A DNA stretch of 64,000 nucleotides from an uncultured Lactobacillus sp. (GCA_937916845.1 CALFSK010000068.1:101806-165805), one strand, 5' to 3'. Positions 33,716 to 44,361 are shown, counted from the first letter of the stretch. A program made the numbers and translations. The notes: a model not told the origin generated them from the letters alone.

Positions 33716-33952
33716 ATGACTTTATCTACAGGTGTTTGGATCTTAATTGTGGTCCTTGGCATTTTAGTTGGGTTGACTGGTGGTTTCTTTGGTGCGCGTC
33801 ACTACATGCAAAACTACTTGAAACAAAACCCACCGATTAGTGAAGAAATGCTACGCAGCATGATGATGCAAATGGGTCAACGCCCATCCGAGAAGAAGTT
33901 GCACCAGATGTTGAACTCTATGAAGGCTGCTTCACGTAACGATAGCAAATAG
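33716..33952 (+). CDS. yneF: YneF family membrane protein (UPF0154)
   Basis: A 78-residue protein with one N-terminal membrane helix (about residues 7-28) ending in GGFFGARHYMQNYLKQNPP, then a short helical tail (SEEMLRSMMMQMGQRPSEKK). This is the UPF0154 pattern. Function unknown. GGGAGGGAA lies before the ATG. Probably transcribed on its own and ended by the hairpin at 33975. Confidence 0.92.
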   Translation: MTLSTGVWILIVVLGILVGLTGGFFGARHYMQNYLKQNPPISEEMLRSMMMQMGQRPSEKKLHQMLNSMKAASRNDSK

Positions 33953-33974
33953 GGTCGCTATGTTTAGGCTACGA

Positions 33975-34003
33975 AGTGCTGGGAAATTTCCGGCACTTTT
34001 TTT
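33975..34003 (+). terminator. Terminator of yneF
   Basis: AGTGCTGG pairs with CCGGCACT (imperfect) around GAAATTT, followed by seven T. Confidence 0.8.
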
Positions 34004-34015
34004 GATTCAGCATAA

Positions 34016-34053
34016 AAAAGTGCGATTGCTTCTATAAATAAGCACGCACTTTT
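34016..34053. terminator. Second hairpin, bidirectional
   Basis: AAAAGTGCG pairs with CGCACTTTT. It lies between two other terminators. Confidence 0.7.
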
Positions 34054-34066
34054 CTAAAGTTTATAA

Positions 34067-34095
34067 AAAAGCACGTCCTTATTGGGCGTGCTTTT
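34067..34095 (-). terminator. Terminator of plsC, overlapping its stop codon
   Basis: AAAAGCACG (34067-34075) pairs with CGTGCTTTT (34087-34095). Part of the stem lies in the last codons of the acyltransferase gene. Confidence 0.8.
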
Positions 34096-34717
34096 GAGTC
34101 GCTGGATCGACGTATTTGAAGTCAGGATCAATTTGTTGATCGAGGGTGTCAAAAGCGGCCAACATCTGCTTTTCAATCGTTTTTTGCCCGGCATCATCAA
34201 GCTTTAATTTACGGTCAACGTAAATTGGCTCGCCGAAGCGAACGGTGACTTTTTGGCGGCTGAATAACCGCTTGAAAGTTAGTGGTCCTTGATAAACCGT
34301 TGGGACTAGTGGTACGCCAGCCATTTTAGCAATGACCGTCGCGCCACCCTTTAGTTCCTGTGAATGACGTGTCCCGGATGGGAACATGATCAAGGAAAGG
34401 CTACCCTTACGTAAAAACTTAACGGGCGTTTTGATTGCGGACGGACCAGGATGATTACGATCAACTGGAAAAGCATTGGCGTGCTTCAAAATATAGCGTA
34501 GTACGGGGTTTTTAAAGAGTTCTTCTTTGGCCATAAAGCTGAACTTCATGGGACTGCCAGCAAGTGCGTAGTACAACGGGTCGAACCAAGTCCGGTGCGG
34601 ACCCACTAAAATATAAGTGCCCTTTGGCAGATTTTCGCGTCCCTGAAAACGGGGACGACCGTTAATGAGGGTGACGATCAGCCGAACGAGGCCACGCATA
34701 AATGAGTAAAACATCAC
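34079..34717 (-). CDS. plsC: 1-acyl-sn-glycerol-3-phosphate acyltransferase
   Basis: A 212-residue membrane-associated enzyme converting lysophosphatidic acid to phosphatidic acid. Motif I HRTWFD (H-x4-D, about residues 41-46), motif II NAFPVDRNHPG, motif III MFPSGTRHS (the usual EGTR reads SGTR) and motif IV VPLVPTVYQG are seen. An N-terminal hydrophobic helix anchors it. Length fits PlsC. Its product feeds CdsA (42210). Confidence 0.9.
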   Translation of the reverse strand: MMFYSFMRGLVRLIVTLINGRPRFQGRENLPKGTYILVGPHRTWFDPLYYALAGSPMKFSFMAKEELFKNPVLRYILKHANAFPVDRNHPGPSAIKTPVKFLRKGSLSLIMFPSGTRHSQELKGGATVIAKMAGVPLVPTVYQGPLTFKRLFSRQKVTVRFGEPIYVDRKLKLDDAGQKTIEKQMLAAFDTLDQQIDPDFKYVDPATQKHAQ

Positions 34718-34827
34718 GATCTTCCTTTCGTTAAATAACTGCTCACAGTATGACGAAATTTTTGAAATTCTGCAAGTAGATTATATGGTATGCTTGCAAT
34801 GATATTTTTAGAGAAGGGGGTCACGTT

Positions 34828-35580
34828 ATGACCCAAGTAGCGTTAAACGCTGGCGAGCGGATTGACCAACTATATAGTAAAAACATTCAAATTATTCAAA
34901 GTTCCCAAGTGTTTGCCTTTTCACTTGACGCTGTCTTGTTAGGCGCGTTTGCACAGGTCGCTAAAACCGCCAAGAGTCAGATTGTTGATTTGTGCGCGGG
35001 TAACGGTGCAGTCGGTTTGTTTGTTAGCGAACGAACACATGGCCACATTACCGCGGTTGAATTACAGCCGCGCTTGGCCGACATGGCACAACGGAGTGTG
35101 ACGCTCAACGATTTAGATCAACAGGTCACGGTGTTGAACGAAGATTTATTGAACGTGACGACACGATTGGCGAAGGATTCAATCGATACCGTCTTGTGTA
35201 ACCCACCATATTTTAAAAACCAACCAAGTAGTGTCAAAAATCCTAATCCACACTTAGCCATTGCCCGTCACGAACTGACTGCTAACTTAGACCAGATCAT
35301 GGCGGTGACGAGTGACTTACTGAAAATGAACGGTAAAGCGTACTTTGTGCACCGTCCGGAACGGCTAGATGACTTATTTGCAACGATGGCAGCCCACCGG
35401 TTAGCGCCTAAACGGTTGCGGTTTGTACACCCGAAAGCGGACCGGGAAGCCAACATGGTCCTGATTGAAATGATCAAGGACGGCAGAGCCAACGGTGTCC
35501 GGGTGGTGCCGCCGGTCGTTGTTTATCAAGCGGATGGTACGTATGGAAAAGAGGTGCACCAGCTCCTCTATGGCAACTAA
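34828..35580 (+). CDS. trmN6: tRNA1(Val) (adenine(37)-N6)-methyltransferase-like
   Basis: A 250-residue SAM-dependent methyltransferase of the YfiC/TrmN6 group. SAM motif [17 protein letters not shown] (about residues 51-67), motif [16 protein letters not shown] and the catalytic NPPYF (about 131-135), which marks N6-adenine or glutamine methylases. The C-terminal 70 residues match Firmicute YabB. It overlaps the GIY-YIG gene by 11 bases, a conserved pair (yabB-yazA). Confidence 0.92.
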   Translation: MTQVALNAGERIDQLYSKNIQIIQSSQVFAFSLDAVLLGAFAQVAKTAKSQIVDLCAGNGAVGLFVSERTHGHITAVELQPRLADMAQRSVTLNDLDQQVTVLNEDLLNVTTRLAKDSIDTVLCNPPYFKNQPSSVKNPNPHLAIARHELTANLDQIMAVTSDLLKMNGKAYFVHRPERLDDLFATMAAHRLAPKRLRFVHPKADREANMVLIEMIKDGRANGVRVVPPVVVYQADGTYGKEVHQLLYGN

Positions 35581-35851
35581 AACAACTAAAAATTACTACT
35601 TTTACGTTTTATTGTGTGCTGACCAGACGCTTTACGGCGGCTTTACGGATAACTTGCAGCGTCGGCTCGCAACTCATAATGCGGGGAAGGGCGCCAAGTA
35701 TACCCGGCCCCGTACCCGGCGACCTTTACAATTAATTTATCATGAAGTTTTCAATGACAAGTCATCTGCCTTGAAAGCTGAATATGCCTTTAAACACCAG
35801 TCGAGAGCTGCCAAGCTAAAATACTTGGCACTTCACAATGTGAATATTTAG
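35570..35851 (+). CDS. GIY-YIG nuclease domain protein
   Basis: A 93-residue single-domain GIY-YIG protein of the YazA/YhbQ group. [20 protein letters not shown] (residues 9-28), then [18 protein letters not shown], match the family core; the second Tyr is in LYGG. The ATG at 35570 lies inside the end of trmN6, so it is translated by coupling. An earlier in-frame start would leave a long non-family extension. The biological role is not established; related proteins cut branched or damaged DNA in vitro. Confidence 0.88.
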   Translation: MATKTTKNYYFYVLLCADQTLYGGFTDNLQRRLATHNAGKGAKYTRPRTRRPLQLIYHEVFNDKSSALKAEYAFKHQSRAAKLKYLALHNVNI

Positions 35852-35891
35852 CAAAGTTTTCATAATTTGTCATACTTTTTCTGACATTTAC

Positions 35892-35900
35892 TGTTATAAT
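35892..35900 (+). promoter_or_regulatory. Extended -10 promoter of ldhD
   Basis: TGT TATAAT at 35892-35900, 35 bases before the start; TTGTCA at 35867 is too far for a normal -35. Confidence 0.55.
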
Positions 35901-35935
35901 ATTTAATGTATCAATATATAGGAGGAATTTTTGTA

Positions 35936-36934
35936 ATGAAAATTATTGCATATGCTGTACGTGATGACGAACGTCCTTTCTTCGACACATGGATGAAAGA
36001 AAACCCAGACGTTGAAGTTAAATTAGTTCCAGATTTACTTACTGAAGAAACTGCCGAATTAGCTAAAGGCTTTGACGGTGCCGATGTATACCAACAAAAG
36101 GATTACACCGCTGCTGTTTTAAACAAGTTAGCTGACGAAGGTGTTAAGAACATTTCTCTTCGTAACGTTGGTGTTGACAACGTGGACGTTCCTACTGTTA
36201 AAGCTCGTGGCTTAAACATTTCTAACGTGCCTGCATACTCACCAAATGCGATTGCTGAATTATCAGTTACACAATTGATGCAATTATTACGCCAAACCCC
36301 TAAGTTCAACAAGAAGTTGGCTAAACAAGACTTCCGTTGGGCACCAGACATCGCTAAAGAATTAAACACGATGACTGTTGGTGTTGTTGGTACTGGTCGT
36401 ATCGGCCGTGCCGCTATCGACATCTTCAAGGGCTTCGGTGCTAAAGTTATCGGTTACGATGTTTACCGTAACGCTGAACTTGACAAAGAAGGTATGTACG
36501 TTGATACCTTGGACGAATTATACGCCCAAGCTGACGTTATTACTTTACACGTTCCTGCTTTGAAGGATAACTACCACATGTTAAATGCTGACGCATTCAG
36601 CAAGATGAAAGATGGTTCATACATCTTGAACTTTGCTCGTGGTACGCTCGTTGATTCAGAAGACTTGATCAAGGCTTTAGACAGTGGCAAAATTGCCGGT
36701 GCCGCCCTTGACACTTATGAATACGAAACTAAGATCTTCAACAAGGATCTTGAAGGTCAAACGATTGATGACAAGGTCTTCATGAACTTGTTCAACCGCG
36801 ACAACGTTTTGATTACACCACATACTGCGTTCTACACGGAACCAGCTGTTCACAACATGGTGCACATCTCAATGGATAACAACAAACAATTCATCGAAAC
36901 TGGTAAAGCTGACACGCAAGTTAAGTTTGACTAA
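35936..36934 (+). CDS. ldhD: D-lactate dehydrogenase
   Basis: A 332-residue NAD-dependent enzyme reducing pyruvate to D-lactate, a main fermentation end step. The Rossmann motif GVVGTGRIGRAAID (about residues 152-165), Arg in FARGTLVDS (about 235), Glu in DTYEYE (about 264) and His in TPHTAFYT (about 296) are intact. The ATG behind AGGAGGAATTTTTGTA is chosen over one 10 codons upstream. Codon choice is visibly biased to preferred codons, as in highly expressed genes. Length equals that of L. plantarum LdhD. Confidence 0.97.
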   Translation: MKIIAYAVRDDERPFFDTWMKENPDVEVKLVPDLLTEETAELAKGFDGADVYQQKDYTAAVLNKLADEGVKNISLRNVGVDNVDVPTVKARGLNISNVPAYSPNAIAELSVTQLMQLLRQTPKFNKKLAKQDFRWAPDIAKELNTMTVGVVGTGRIGRAAIDIFKGFGAKVIGYDVYRNAELDKEGMYVDTLDELYAQADVITLHVPALKDNYHMLNADAFSKMKDGSYILNFARGTLVDSEDLIKALDSGKIAGAALDTYEYETKIFNKDLEGQTIDDKVFMNLFNRDNVLITPHTAFYTEPAVHNMVHISMDNNKQFIETGKADTQVKFD

Positions 36935-36954
36935 TTTTGATTAAAATTTAGTTG

Positions 36955-36999
36955 AACGGCACGACTCATGACATTAGTCACGGGTAGTGCCGTTTTTTT
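36955..36999 (+). terminator. ldhD terminator
   Basis: AACGGCAC pairs with GTGCCGTT around an inner GACT/AGTC stem, followed by seven T. Confidence 0.9.
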
Positions 37000-37025
37000 G
37001 TTCTAAAACTAGAATAATTGGGCAC

Positions 37026-37067
37026 AAAAAAATTCCCTAATCACACCAAATGCGGTGAATTAGGGAA
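37026..37067 (-). terminator. Terminator of the HAD gene
   Basis: Read leftward: TTCCCTAAT pairs with ATTAGGGAA plus CACC/GGTG, followed by T residues. Confidence 0.85.
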
Positions 37068-37117
37068 CGCGGCGTGAATGCCTAAAAATAAATACAGATG
37101 GGTAAATATTTCATGGA

Positions 37118-37840
37118 TTACAGCGTTGCTGCTTGGAGTAACGCGAGTAATAATTCGTTGAGCTCTTCAGGGCTCTGAATTATTTGGTCGGGAATCACCG
37201 TCGGCTTGACTTGGTCATTTTGCCGGTGGTTGAACCAAAAGGTTTGCCAACCAGCGTGCTTGGCGCTAGTCATGTCGAGTGAGGCGTTATCGCCCACGTA
37301 GACGGCTTCGTTGGCTTTGATGCCGACCTGGTGTGCCCAAGTTGTAAAAATCGACGGGTCCGGTTTAGCAATCCCGAGTTCTTCAGAGATGAAGATGTGG
37401 TCGGGATGAACGTAGTGCTCAATTTGCAACTGATGCAACTTATGACGTTGAATTTGAGCGGGACCGTTGGTAATGATGCCGATTTCAAAACAGTGACTGA
37501 GACGGGTCAGCGTCGCTGGTAAGCCAGCAAACAACTGAATGTTAGATAGCGCGTTTTTATACGCCATTTCAAATTGGATTGCCCAATCCGTACTAATTGG
37601 TTCCGTGGTCAACTGGGACAGCGCGTAGCGAATCCGCGCGGTTTGCCAAGCTTCAAGACTCAGTGTTTGGTCTTTAACTTGGTCAAAAGTTTGATCATTA
37701 AAATCATGGAACCGTTTGAAAACTTGAGCCGCTTCGTCCGCCGACAAGGGCCGCGAAAAAGTTGCGGACAATGCGGTGACGAAGGGAGATTTTTGATCGT
37801 ACAACGTATCGTCGAGATCAAAAATGATGGCTTTTATCAT
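37118..37840 (-). CDS. HAD superfamily hydrolase (YjjG-like)
   Basis: A 240-residue phosphatase. Motif I DLDDTLYDQ (nucleophile Asp8), motif II GIITNGPAQ, motif III in GIAKPDPSIF, motif IV VYVGDNASLDM. A helical C1 cap lies between motifs I and II. Members act on nucleotides or small phosphates; YjjG-type nucleotidase activity is the closest guess. Divergent from rpsB, with its own terminator. Confidence 0.88.
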   Translation of the reverse strand: MIKAIIFDLDDTLYDQKSPFVTALSATFSRPLSADEAAQVFKRFHDFNDQTFDQVKDQTLSLEAWQTARIRYALSQLTTEPISTDWAIQFEMAYKNALSNIQLFAGLPATLTRLSHCFEIGIITNGPAQIQRHKLHQLQIEHYVHPDHIFISEELGIAKPDPSIFTTWAHQVGIKANEAVYVGDNASLDMTSAKHAGWQTFWFNHRQNDQVKPTVIPDQIIQSPEELNELLLALLQAATL

Positions 37841-37914
37841 GTTGAATTGAGCCTCCTATGCGAGATAGTATTTTAACACACTTCAAGCAAATCACAAATT
37901 ACCGGTAAAATAGC

Positions 37915-37943
37915 TTGCATGGGGCGTTAATTTTCGTTATACT
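37915..37943 (+). promoter_or_regulatory. rpsB promoter
   Basis: TTGCAT at 37915-37920, 17 bases, TATACT at 37938-37943; transcription would start near 37950. Confidence 0.8.
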
Positions 37944-37949
37944 AATTTT

Positions 37950-38050
37950 CGGTGTTAAAACCAATTTCACACCCATGGTGATGGTTATGGTAGTGCCCGG
38001 GAGGGTTCCGTAACCAAGCGAGACATGGGGATGAGCAAAACAAATTTTTT
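37950..38050 (+). promoter_or_regulatory. Structured rpsB leader
   Basis: Outer stem CCCATG (37972-37977) / CATGGG (38024-38029) encloses GGTTATGG (37983-37990) / CCGTAACC (38008-38015), with a CCCGGGAGGG loop. Probably an autoregulatory mRNA site for protein S2, by analogy with other r-protein leaders. Confidence 0.5.
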
Positions 38051-38065
38051 GGAGGAACATTTATC

Positions 38066-38866
38066 ATGGCTGTTATTTCTATGAAACAATTGCTTGAAGC
38101 CGGTGTCCATTTTGGTCACCAAACTCGTCGCTGGAACCCAAAGATGAAACCATACATCTTTACGGAACGTAACGGGATCTACATCATTGACTTACAAAAG
38201 ACGGTTAAGATGATCGATTCAGCTTACAACTTCGTTAAGGATGCTGCAGCTGACGATGGTGTTATTTTGTTTGTTGGGACTAAGAAACAAGCCCAAGATT
38301 CAATCGAAGAAGAAGCTACCCGTGCTGGTCAATACTACGTTAACCATCGTTGGTTAGGTGGGACTTTGACTAACTGGAACACCATCCAAACTCGGATCAA
38401 GCGTCTTAAAGATTTAAAGAAGATGGAAGAAGACGGAACTTTCGAACGTTTACCTAAGAAGGAAGTTTCATTATTGATCAAGCAACGTGCTAAGCTTGAA
38501 AAATTCCTTGGCGGTATCGAAGATATGCCTCGGATTCCAGACGTTATCTTTATCGTTGACCCTCGCAAGGAACAAATTGCGGTTAAGGAAGCTCAAAAGT
38601 TGAACATTCCGATCGTAGCGATGGTTGATACCAACACTGATCCAGATGACATCGACGTTATCATCCCATCAAACGACGACGCTATTCGTGCCGTACGTTT
38701 GATCACTTCTAAGATGGCTGACGCTGTCATTGAAGGTCGTCAAGGTGAAGACGAAGACGTTACTGAAGACTCATTCAAGGGTGCCAAAGACGCAAAGTCT
38801 GCTGACTCATTGGAAGATATCGTTGAAGCCGTTGAAGGCGACAATGATAAAAAGTCTGACAAATAA
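38066..38866 (+). CDS. rpsB: 30S ribosomal protein S2
   Basis: A 266-residue S2 protein. It begins [20 protein letters not shown], and S2 signatures [12 protein letters not shown] and [22 protein letters not shown] are intact. An acidic, disordered C-terminal tail (about 226-266) is typical of lactobacilli. GGAGG precedes the ATG. First gene of rpsB-tsf. Confidence 0.98.
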   Translation: MAVISMKQLLEAGVHFGHQTRRWNPKMKPYIFTERNGIYIIDLQKTVKMIDSAYNFVKDAAADDGVILFVGTKKQAQDSIEEEATRAGQYYVNHRWLGGTLTNWNTIQTRIKRLKDLKKMEEDGTFERLPKKEVSLLIKQRAKLEKFLGGIEDMPRIPDVIFIVDPRKEQIAVKEAQKLNIPIVAMVDTNTDPDDIDVIIPSNDDAIRAVRLITSKMADAVIEGRQGEDEDVTEDSFKGAKDAKSADSLEDIVEAVEGDNDKKSDK

Positions 38867-38882
38867 TTAATTCGAAATAATT

Positions 38883-38936
38883 AGGCTGTCTAAAAAATCG
38901 CGGACCTCATCGGCCTGATTTTGAGGGCAGCCTTTT
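38883..38936 (+). terminator. Terminator or attenuator between rpsB and tsf
   Basis: AGGCTGTC pairs with GGGCAGCCT (one G-T), followed by TTTT. It probably lowers tsf expression relative to rpsB. Confidence 0.6.
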
Positions 38937-38970
38937 ATCTAAAATCTACCTACTCAAAGGAGAGTAAACT

Positions 38971-39849
38971 ATGGCAAAGATTTCTGCAGCACAAGTTAAA
39001 GAACTCCGTGACAAAACCGGTGTTGGTATGATGGACGCTAAGAAGGCGTTAGTTGAAACTGAAGGCGACATGGAAAAGGCCGTTGACGTTTTACGTGAAA
39101 AGGGCGTTGCTAAAGCTGAAAAGAAGAGTGGCCGCGTTGCTGCTGAAGGGATGGCTGCCATTGCTATTAAAGGCAATAAAGCTGCCATCGTGGAAGTTAA
39201 CTGCGAAACTGACTCCGTTGCTTCAACTGACAAATTCAAGGCATTAGTTGCTGAACTTGCCGACAAGATTGCTACCGAAGAACCAAAGACGGTTGACGAA
39301 GCATTAGCTTTGAAGACGGCCAATGGGACTGTTAAAGATGACGTTATCGAAACGACTCAAGTTACTGGTGAAAAGATCAGCTTACGTCGCTTCCACGTGA
39401 TCGAAAAGGGCGATGACCAAAACTTTGGTTCATACTTGCATAACGGTGGTTTAATTGGTGTTTTAGTTGTCTTAGACGGCGCTGATGAAGCAACTGCTAA
39501 AGACGTTGCCATGCACGTTGCTGCGATTAATCCAGAATACGTTAACCGTTCACAAGTGCCTGCTGAAACGTTAGCACATGAAAAAGAAGTCTTGGTTAAG
39601 GAAGCCTTAAACGAAGGCAAGCCTGAAAAGATCGTTGAAAAGATGGTTGAAGGCCGTTTGAACAAATGGCTCTCAGAAATCAGCTTAGACGACCAAGAAT
39701 TCGTTAAGGATTCTGACCAAACCGTTTCACACTTTGTTGAATCAAAGGGTGGTAAGGTCAACACCTTCGTTCGTTTCGAAGTTGGTGAAGGAATCGAAAA
39801 GAAGACTGACAACTTCGTCGATGAAGTTATGGGTCAAATTAAAGACTAA
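38971..39849 (+). CDS. tsf: Elongation factor Ts
   Basis: A 292-residue nucleotide-exchange factor for EF-Tu. The N-terminal UBA-like domain contains [17 protein letters not shown] (residues 10-26, signature 1) and the core has [15 protein letters not shown] (signature 2). Follows rpsB as in most bacteria. Terminator after it. Confidence 0.98.
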   Translation: MAKISAAQVKELRDKTGVGMMDAKKALVETEGDMEKAVDVLREKGVAKAEKKSGRVAAEGMAAIAIKGNKAAIVEVNCETDSVASTDKFKALVAELADKIATEEPKTVDEALALKTANGTVKDDVIETTQVTGEKISLRRFHVIEKGDDQNFGSYLHNGGLIGVLVVLDGADEATAKDVAMHVAAINPEYVNRSQVPAETLAHEKEVLVKEALNEGKPEKIVEKMVEGRLNKWLSEISLDDQEFVKDSDQTVSHFVESKGGKVNTFVRFEVGEGIEKKTDNFVDEVMGQIKD

Positions 39850-39865
39850 TTAACATTCAGAGGGG

Positions 39866-39906
39866 AGATTATGGCAGATTTAGTTTTTGCCATAATCTCT
39901 TTTTTT
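39866..39906 (+). terminator. tsf terminator
   Basis: AGATTATGGCA pairs with TGCCATAATCT, followed by a T-run. Confidence 0.9.
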
Positions 39907-39964
39907 GTAAAACGAACTATTTTTTATCCGTGAATCCGTGCGATGCTATAACGGCTATTGATAA

Positions 39965-40729
<765 letters not shown>

Positions 40730-40730
40730 C

Positions 40731-41294
40731 ATGGCAGTGACAGAACCAATCTTAAAAGATGCACAACAACGGATGAAAAAAGCAGAAGAAGCCCTTCAAC
40801 GGGAACTCGGTAATATTCGGGCCGGACGTGCGAACGCTTCTTTGTTGAACCGGATCTCCGCAGACTATTACGGGACACAGACGCCGTTAAATCAGATGGC
40901 GTCAATTACCGTTCCAGAACCACGGGTCTTAATGGTGACACCATTCGACAAGAGTGCTTTGAAGGAAATCGAAAAAGCTATCTTGGCGTCTGACTTAGGG
41001 ATTAGCCCAGCTAACGATGGTTCCGCTATTCGCTTAGTTATTCCACAATTAACGGAAGAACGGCGTAAGGAACTTGCTAAGGACGTTAAGGCCGAAGGTG
41101 AACGTGCTAAGGTTGCCGTTCGGAATGTTCGGCGTGACGCAATGGAAGCCTTGAAAAAGGGCCACAAAGACGGCAATTTCACCGATGACCAGTTACATCA
41201 ACTAGAAGATCAGACGCAAAAGATTACTGATCAAGCTGGTAAAGACGTTGATGGCATCGTCGCAGATAAAGAAAAAGAAGTTTTAGCAGGCTAG
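40731..41294 (+). CDS. frr: Ribosome recycling factor
   Basis: A 187-residue factor that splits post-termination ribosomes with [22 protein letters not shown] (about residues 22-40) and the C-terminal helical bundle ([20 protein letters not shown]) are typical. The ATG is one base after the pyrH stop, with the ribosome site AGGGGG inside pyrH. Terminator follows. Confidence 0.98.
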   Translation: MAVTEPILKDAQQRMKKAEEALQRELGNIRAGRANASLLNRISADYYGTQTPLNQMASITVPEPRVLMVTPFDKSALKEIEKAILASDLGISPANDGSAIRLVIPQLTEERRKELAKDVKAEGERAKVAVRNVRRDAMEALKKGHKDGNFTDDQLHQLEDQTQKITDQAGKDVDGIVADKEKEVLAG

Positions 41295-41313
41295 TAAAGC
41301 TTACTAATTCGTT

Positions 41314-41342
41314 AAGGCTTGAAGAAATTCAAGCCTTTTTTT
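41314..41342 (+). terminator. frr terminator
   Basis: AAGGCTTGAA pairs perfectly with TTCAAGCCTT, followed by T residues. Confidence 0.92.
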
Positions 41343-41415
41343 GTTGACTAATAGTTAAACGGGCCGTTTTTTGGTAAAATAGTGCATAGTTAAGCTATTT
41401 TTGTGGAGGTGCGAT

Positions 41416-42195
41416 TTGTTCGCTTTTTTTAATAAAAATGATCCCGCAGATGAAACGGACGTGCAACTTGATCCAAATCGGATCCCAGCGCACGTCGCTA
41501 TCATCATGGACGGGAATGGTCGTTGGGCCAAGGCGCGACATTTACCACGGATCGCCGGTCATAAGGAAGGCATGAATACCGTCAAGAAAATTACGGTGGC
41601 AGCGAGTGATCTCGGTGTGAAGGTACTGACGCTTTACGCTTTTTCGACGGAAAATTGGAAGCGGCCGAGTGATGAAGTTAACTACTTGATGCAACTACCA
41701 GTTAGCTTTTTTGATACCTTTGTCCCAGACTTGATCAAGAATAACGTTCGGGTCGCAGTCATGGGCTACACGGATCGGTTACCCGCAGCAACGCAAAAAG
41801 CGGTACATGATGCCATCGAAGATACGAAAGATTGTGATGGCATGGTGTTAAACTTTGCGCTGAATTATGGGTCACGCGCAGAAATGGTGACTGGGGTTCA
41901 GTCGATTGCGCAGGCCGTTTTAGATGGTCGGTTAAAACCAGAAGAGATTACGGATGAAACGGTTGATCAAGCTTTGATGACGGCGCCGTTAGCCCCGTAT
42001 AACGATCCAGATCTTTTGATTCGGACTAGTGGCGAGGAACGAATTTCCAACTTTTTACTCTGGCAAATTGCGTATAGTGAACTCGTTTTCACTGATGTTA
42101 AGTGGCCAGATTTTACAGCGGCAACCTTGCAAGCGTGCATCGCGGACTTTCAAAGTCGTGATCGCCGGTTTGGCGGGTTGACGGATAAAAAATAG
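41416..42195 (+). CDS. uppS: Undecaprenyl diphosphate synthase
   Basis: A 259-residue cis-prenyltransferase making the C55 carrier of cell-wall synthesis. HVAIIMDGNGRWAKARHLPR (catalytic Asp), FSTENWKRP and DLLIRTSGEERISNFLLWQ match the family. The TTG at 41416 lies behind GGAGGTGCGAT; an in-frame TTG at 41401 precedes that site. Starts the uppS-cdsA-rseP-proS-polC cluster. Confidence 0.96.
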   Translation: MFAFFNKNDPADETDVQLDPNRIPAHVAIIMDGNGRWAKARHLPRIAGHKEGMNTVKKITVAASDLGVKVLTLYAFSTENWKRPSDEVNYLMQLPVSFFDTFVPDLIKNNVRVAVMGYTDRLPAATQKAVHDAIEDTKDCDGMVLNFALNYGSRAEMVTGVQSIAQAVLDGRLKPEEITDETVDQALMTAPLAPYNDPDLLIRTSGEERISNFLLWQIAYSELVFTDVKWPDFTAATLQACIADFQSRDRRFGGLTDKK

Positions 42196-42209
42196 AGGGA
42201 GTTTTGTAG

Positions 42210-42995
42210 ATGAAACAACGGGTCATTACAGCGGTAGTTGCCTTAATCTTGTTTATCCCGGTAATCTTTATCGGGGGCATCACGTTAGACATTGTGGCCA
42301 TGCTTTTAGGTGCGGTTGCGATGAGTGAACTACTGGTTATGCGGAAAAAGTTATTAATCTCGTTTGAAGCGATTGTTAGTATGTTGGCGGTCATGATTCA
42401 GATTGCCCCTAACAAGTGGTTTAACGGCTTACCAGATCAACTCAACAAGTCGTACGTCGTTTACTTCTTAGTTATTTTATTATTGTTGCACACGGTCTGG
42501 TCACGGAATCGGTTTTCATTTGATGATGCCGGGGTCTTGACGCTAGGCGTGTTATACATCGGGATGGGCTTCAATTACTTCACGGCCGCCCGGGGTGTAA
42601 ACGTGGAAATGTTACTGTTCCTAATGTTTATCGTTTGGGCAACTGACAGTGGCGCTTACATGGTTGGCCGTAAGCTTGGTAAACATAAAGTGACGCCCAT
42701 TAGTCCTAATAAGACGTGGGAAGGCTGCATTGGTGGTAGTATCATTGGTGTGATCATTGCCGGTGCGTTTGCCATTGGTTTCCATGTAGGTTACGCGAAC
42801 GCATTGAGTATGATTGTCATTACGATTATCCTTTCCGTAGTCGGTCAATTCGGTGACTTAGTTGAATCCGCTTTGAAACGTTACTACGGAGTAAAGGATT
42901 CTGGTAAAATCTTACCTGGTCATGGTGGGATCCTAGACCGGTTTGATAGTATGTTGTTAGTTTTCCCAATTGCACACTTATTTGGCCTCTTTTAA
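42210..42995 (+). CDS. cdsA: Phosphatidate cytidylyltransferase
   Basis: A 261-residue polytopic membrane enzyme making CDP-diacylglycerol from phosphatidic acid and CTP. About seven helices; the C-terminal signature SPNKTWEG...GDLVESALKR...GKILPGHGGILDRFDS is present. It starts 14 bases after uppS. Uses PlsC product. Confidence 0.96.
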   Translation: MKQRVITAVVALILFIPVIFIGGITLDIVAMLLGAVAMSELLVMRKKLLISFEAIVSMLAVMIQIAPNKWFNGLPDQLNKSYVVYFLVILLLLHTVWSRNRFSFDDAGVLTLGVLYIGMGFNYFTAARGVNVEMLLFLMFIVWATDSGAYMVGRKLGKHKVTPISPNKTWEGCIGGSIIGVIIAGAFAIGFHVGYANALSMIVITIILSVVGQFGDLVESALKRYYGVKDSGKILPGHGGILDRFDSMLLVFPIAHLFGLF

Positions 42996-43037
42996 CGCTG
43001 ATGGCCCCCAGCAAGTCTGGGAGAAAGGAGCGTTTAT

Positions 43038-44315
43038 TTGATAGTTACAATAATTACGTTCATCATCGTTTTTGGAATCCTCGTGATTGTCCACGAGTTT
43101 GGCCACTTTTACTTTGCGAAACGCGCCGGCATTTTAGTCCGTGAATTTTCAGTTGGGATGGGGCCTAAGGCGGTTGCTTTTCGGCGGAACGCCACGACCT
43201 ATACGTTACGGTTTCTCCCAATTGGTGGGTATGTTCGGATGGCCGGCGTTGCTGACGATGAAGATGAAGAACTTAAACCTGGTACCCCGGTCAGTTTGAT
43301 GATTGGTGAAGACGGGCTCGTTCATTCAATCAACGCCAGCAAAAAGACCACCTTGTTCAATGGTATTCCGCTTTCCGTGACGGGGAGCGACCTTGAAAAG
43401 GAACTCTGGATTGAAGGTTACGAAAATGGTGACGAAAGTGCGGTTAAGCGATATGCCGTTCATCACGACGCAACCATTGTTGAAAGCGATGGAACCGAAG
43501 TCCAAATCGCACCGGTCGACGTTCAGTTCCAATCTGCTAAGCTATGGCAGCGAATGCTGACAAACTTTGCTGGGCCAATGAATAACTTTATTTTGGCGAT
43601 CATCACTTTTGCCATCCTTGCTTTCATGCAAGGCGGCGTTACCACGGTGACGACGAACGTTGCTAGCACCACGAGCAATTCAGTGGCGCGGCAAGCCGGA
43701 ATTAAGGCCGGTGATCAAATTACCGCGGTGAACGGTAAGAAGATGACCAGCGCCCAATCCATCTCTATTTTGATTCAAGACAGTCCTAAACAAAAGTTAA
43801 ACCTCACTGTCAACCGCAACGGTCACAGTAAGACCGTTGCGGTGACCCCGGCAGCAAAGACCGTATCTGGTAACCGAATCGGTCAAATCGGGGTCGTTTG
43901 GGACACCACGACGAATAAAAGCTTAGGTGCTAAGTTAGCCTACGGGTTTACCGGCTCTTGGGGCATCACAAAACAGATTTTCCAAGTGTTGGGTCGAATG
44001 GTGACCCACGGGTTTAGCTTGAACGATTTGGGCGGGCCGGTCGCAATTTTTGCCACGACTTCGCAAGCAGCGAAATCGGGCCTGCGCCAAGTGATTTACC
44101 TATTAGCCGTGTTATCGATCAACTTAGGAATTGTGAACCTCTTACCAATTCCGGCCCTCGATGGTGGTAAACTGTTATTGAACATCGTGGAAGGCGTGCG
44201 CGGGAAACCGTTGCGGGTCGAAACGGAAAGTGTCATTACCCTGATCGGGTTTGGCCTATTAATGTTGTTAATGATTTTAGTAACTTGGAATGATATTCAA
44301 CGTTATTTCTTCTAA
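43038..44315 (+). CDS. rseP: Site-2 zinc metalloprotease RseP/RasP
   Basis: A 425-residue intramembrane protease. HEFGH at residues 19-23 in the first helix binds zinc. A PDZ domain covers about 205-285 (ARQAGIKAGDQITAVNGKKM). The second motif NLLPIPALDGGKLL is in helix 3. It cleaves membrane-bound anti-sigma factors and signal peptides in relatives. TTG start behind GAAAGGAGCG. Between cdsA and proS, the usual Firmicute order. Confidence 0.95.
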   Translation: MIVTIITFIIVFGILVIVHEFGHFYFAKRAGILVREFSVGMGPKAVAFRRNATTYTLRFLPIGGYVRMAGVADDEDEELKPGTPVSLMIGEDGLVHSINASKKTTLFNGIPLSVTGSDLEKELWIEGYENGDESAVKRYAVHHDATIVESDGTEVQIAPVDVQFQSAKLWQRMLTNFAGPMNNFILAIITFAILAFMQGGVTTVTTNVASTTSNSVARQAGIKAGDQITAVNGKKMTSAQSISILIQDSPKQKLNLTVNRNGHSKTVAVTPAAKTVSGNRIGQIGVVWDTTTNKSLGAKLAYGFTGSWGITKQIFQVLGRMVTHGFSLNDLGGPVAIFATTSQAAKSGLRQVIYLLAVLSINLGIVNLLPIPALDGGKLLLNIVEGVRGKPLRVETESVITLIGFGLLMLLMILVTWNDIQRYFF

Positions 44316-44361
44316 GCTATTGTTATTGATTAAATTGGAACTATAAGGAGACGTTTAGTAG

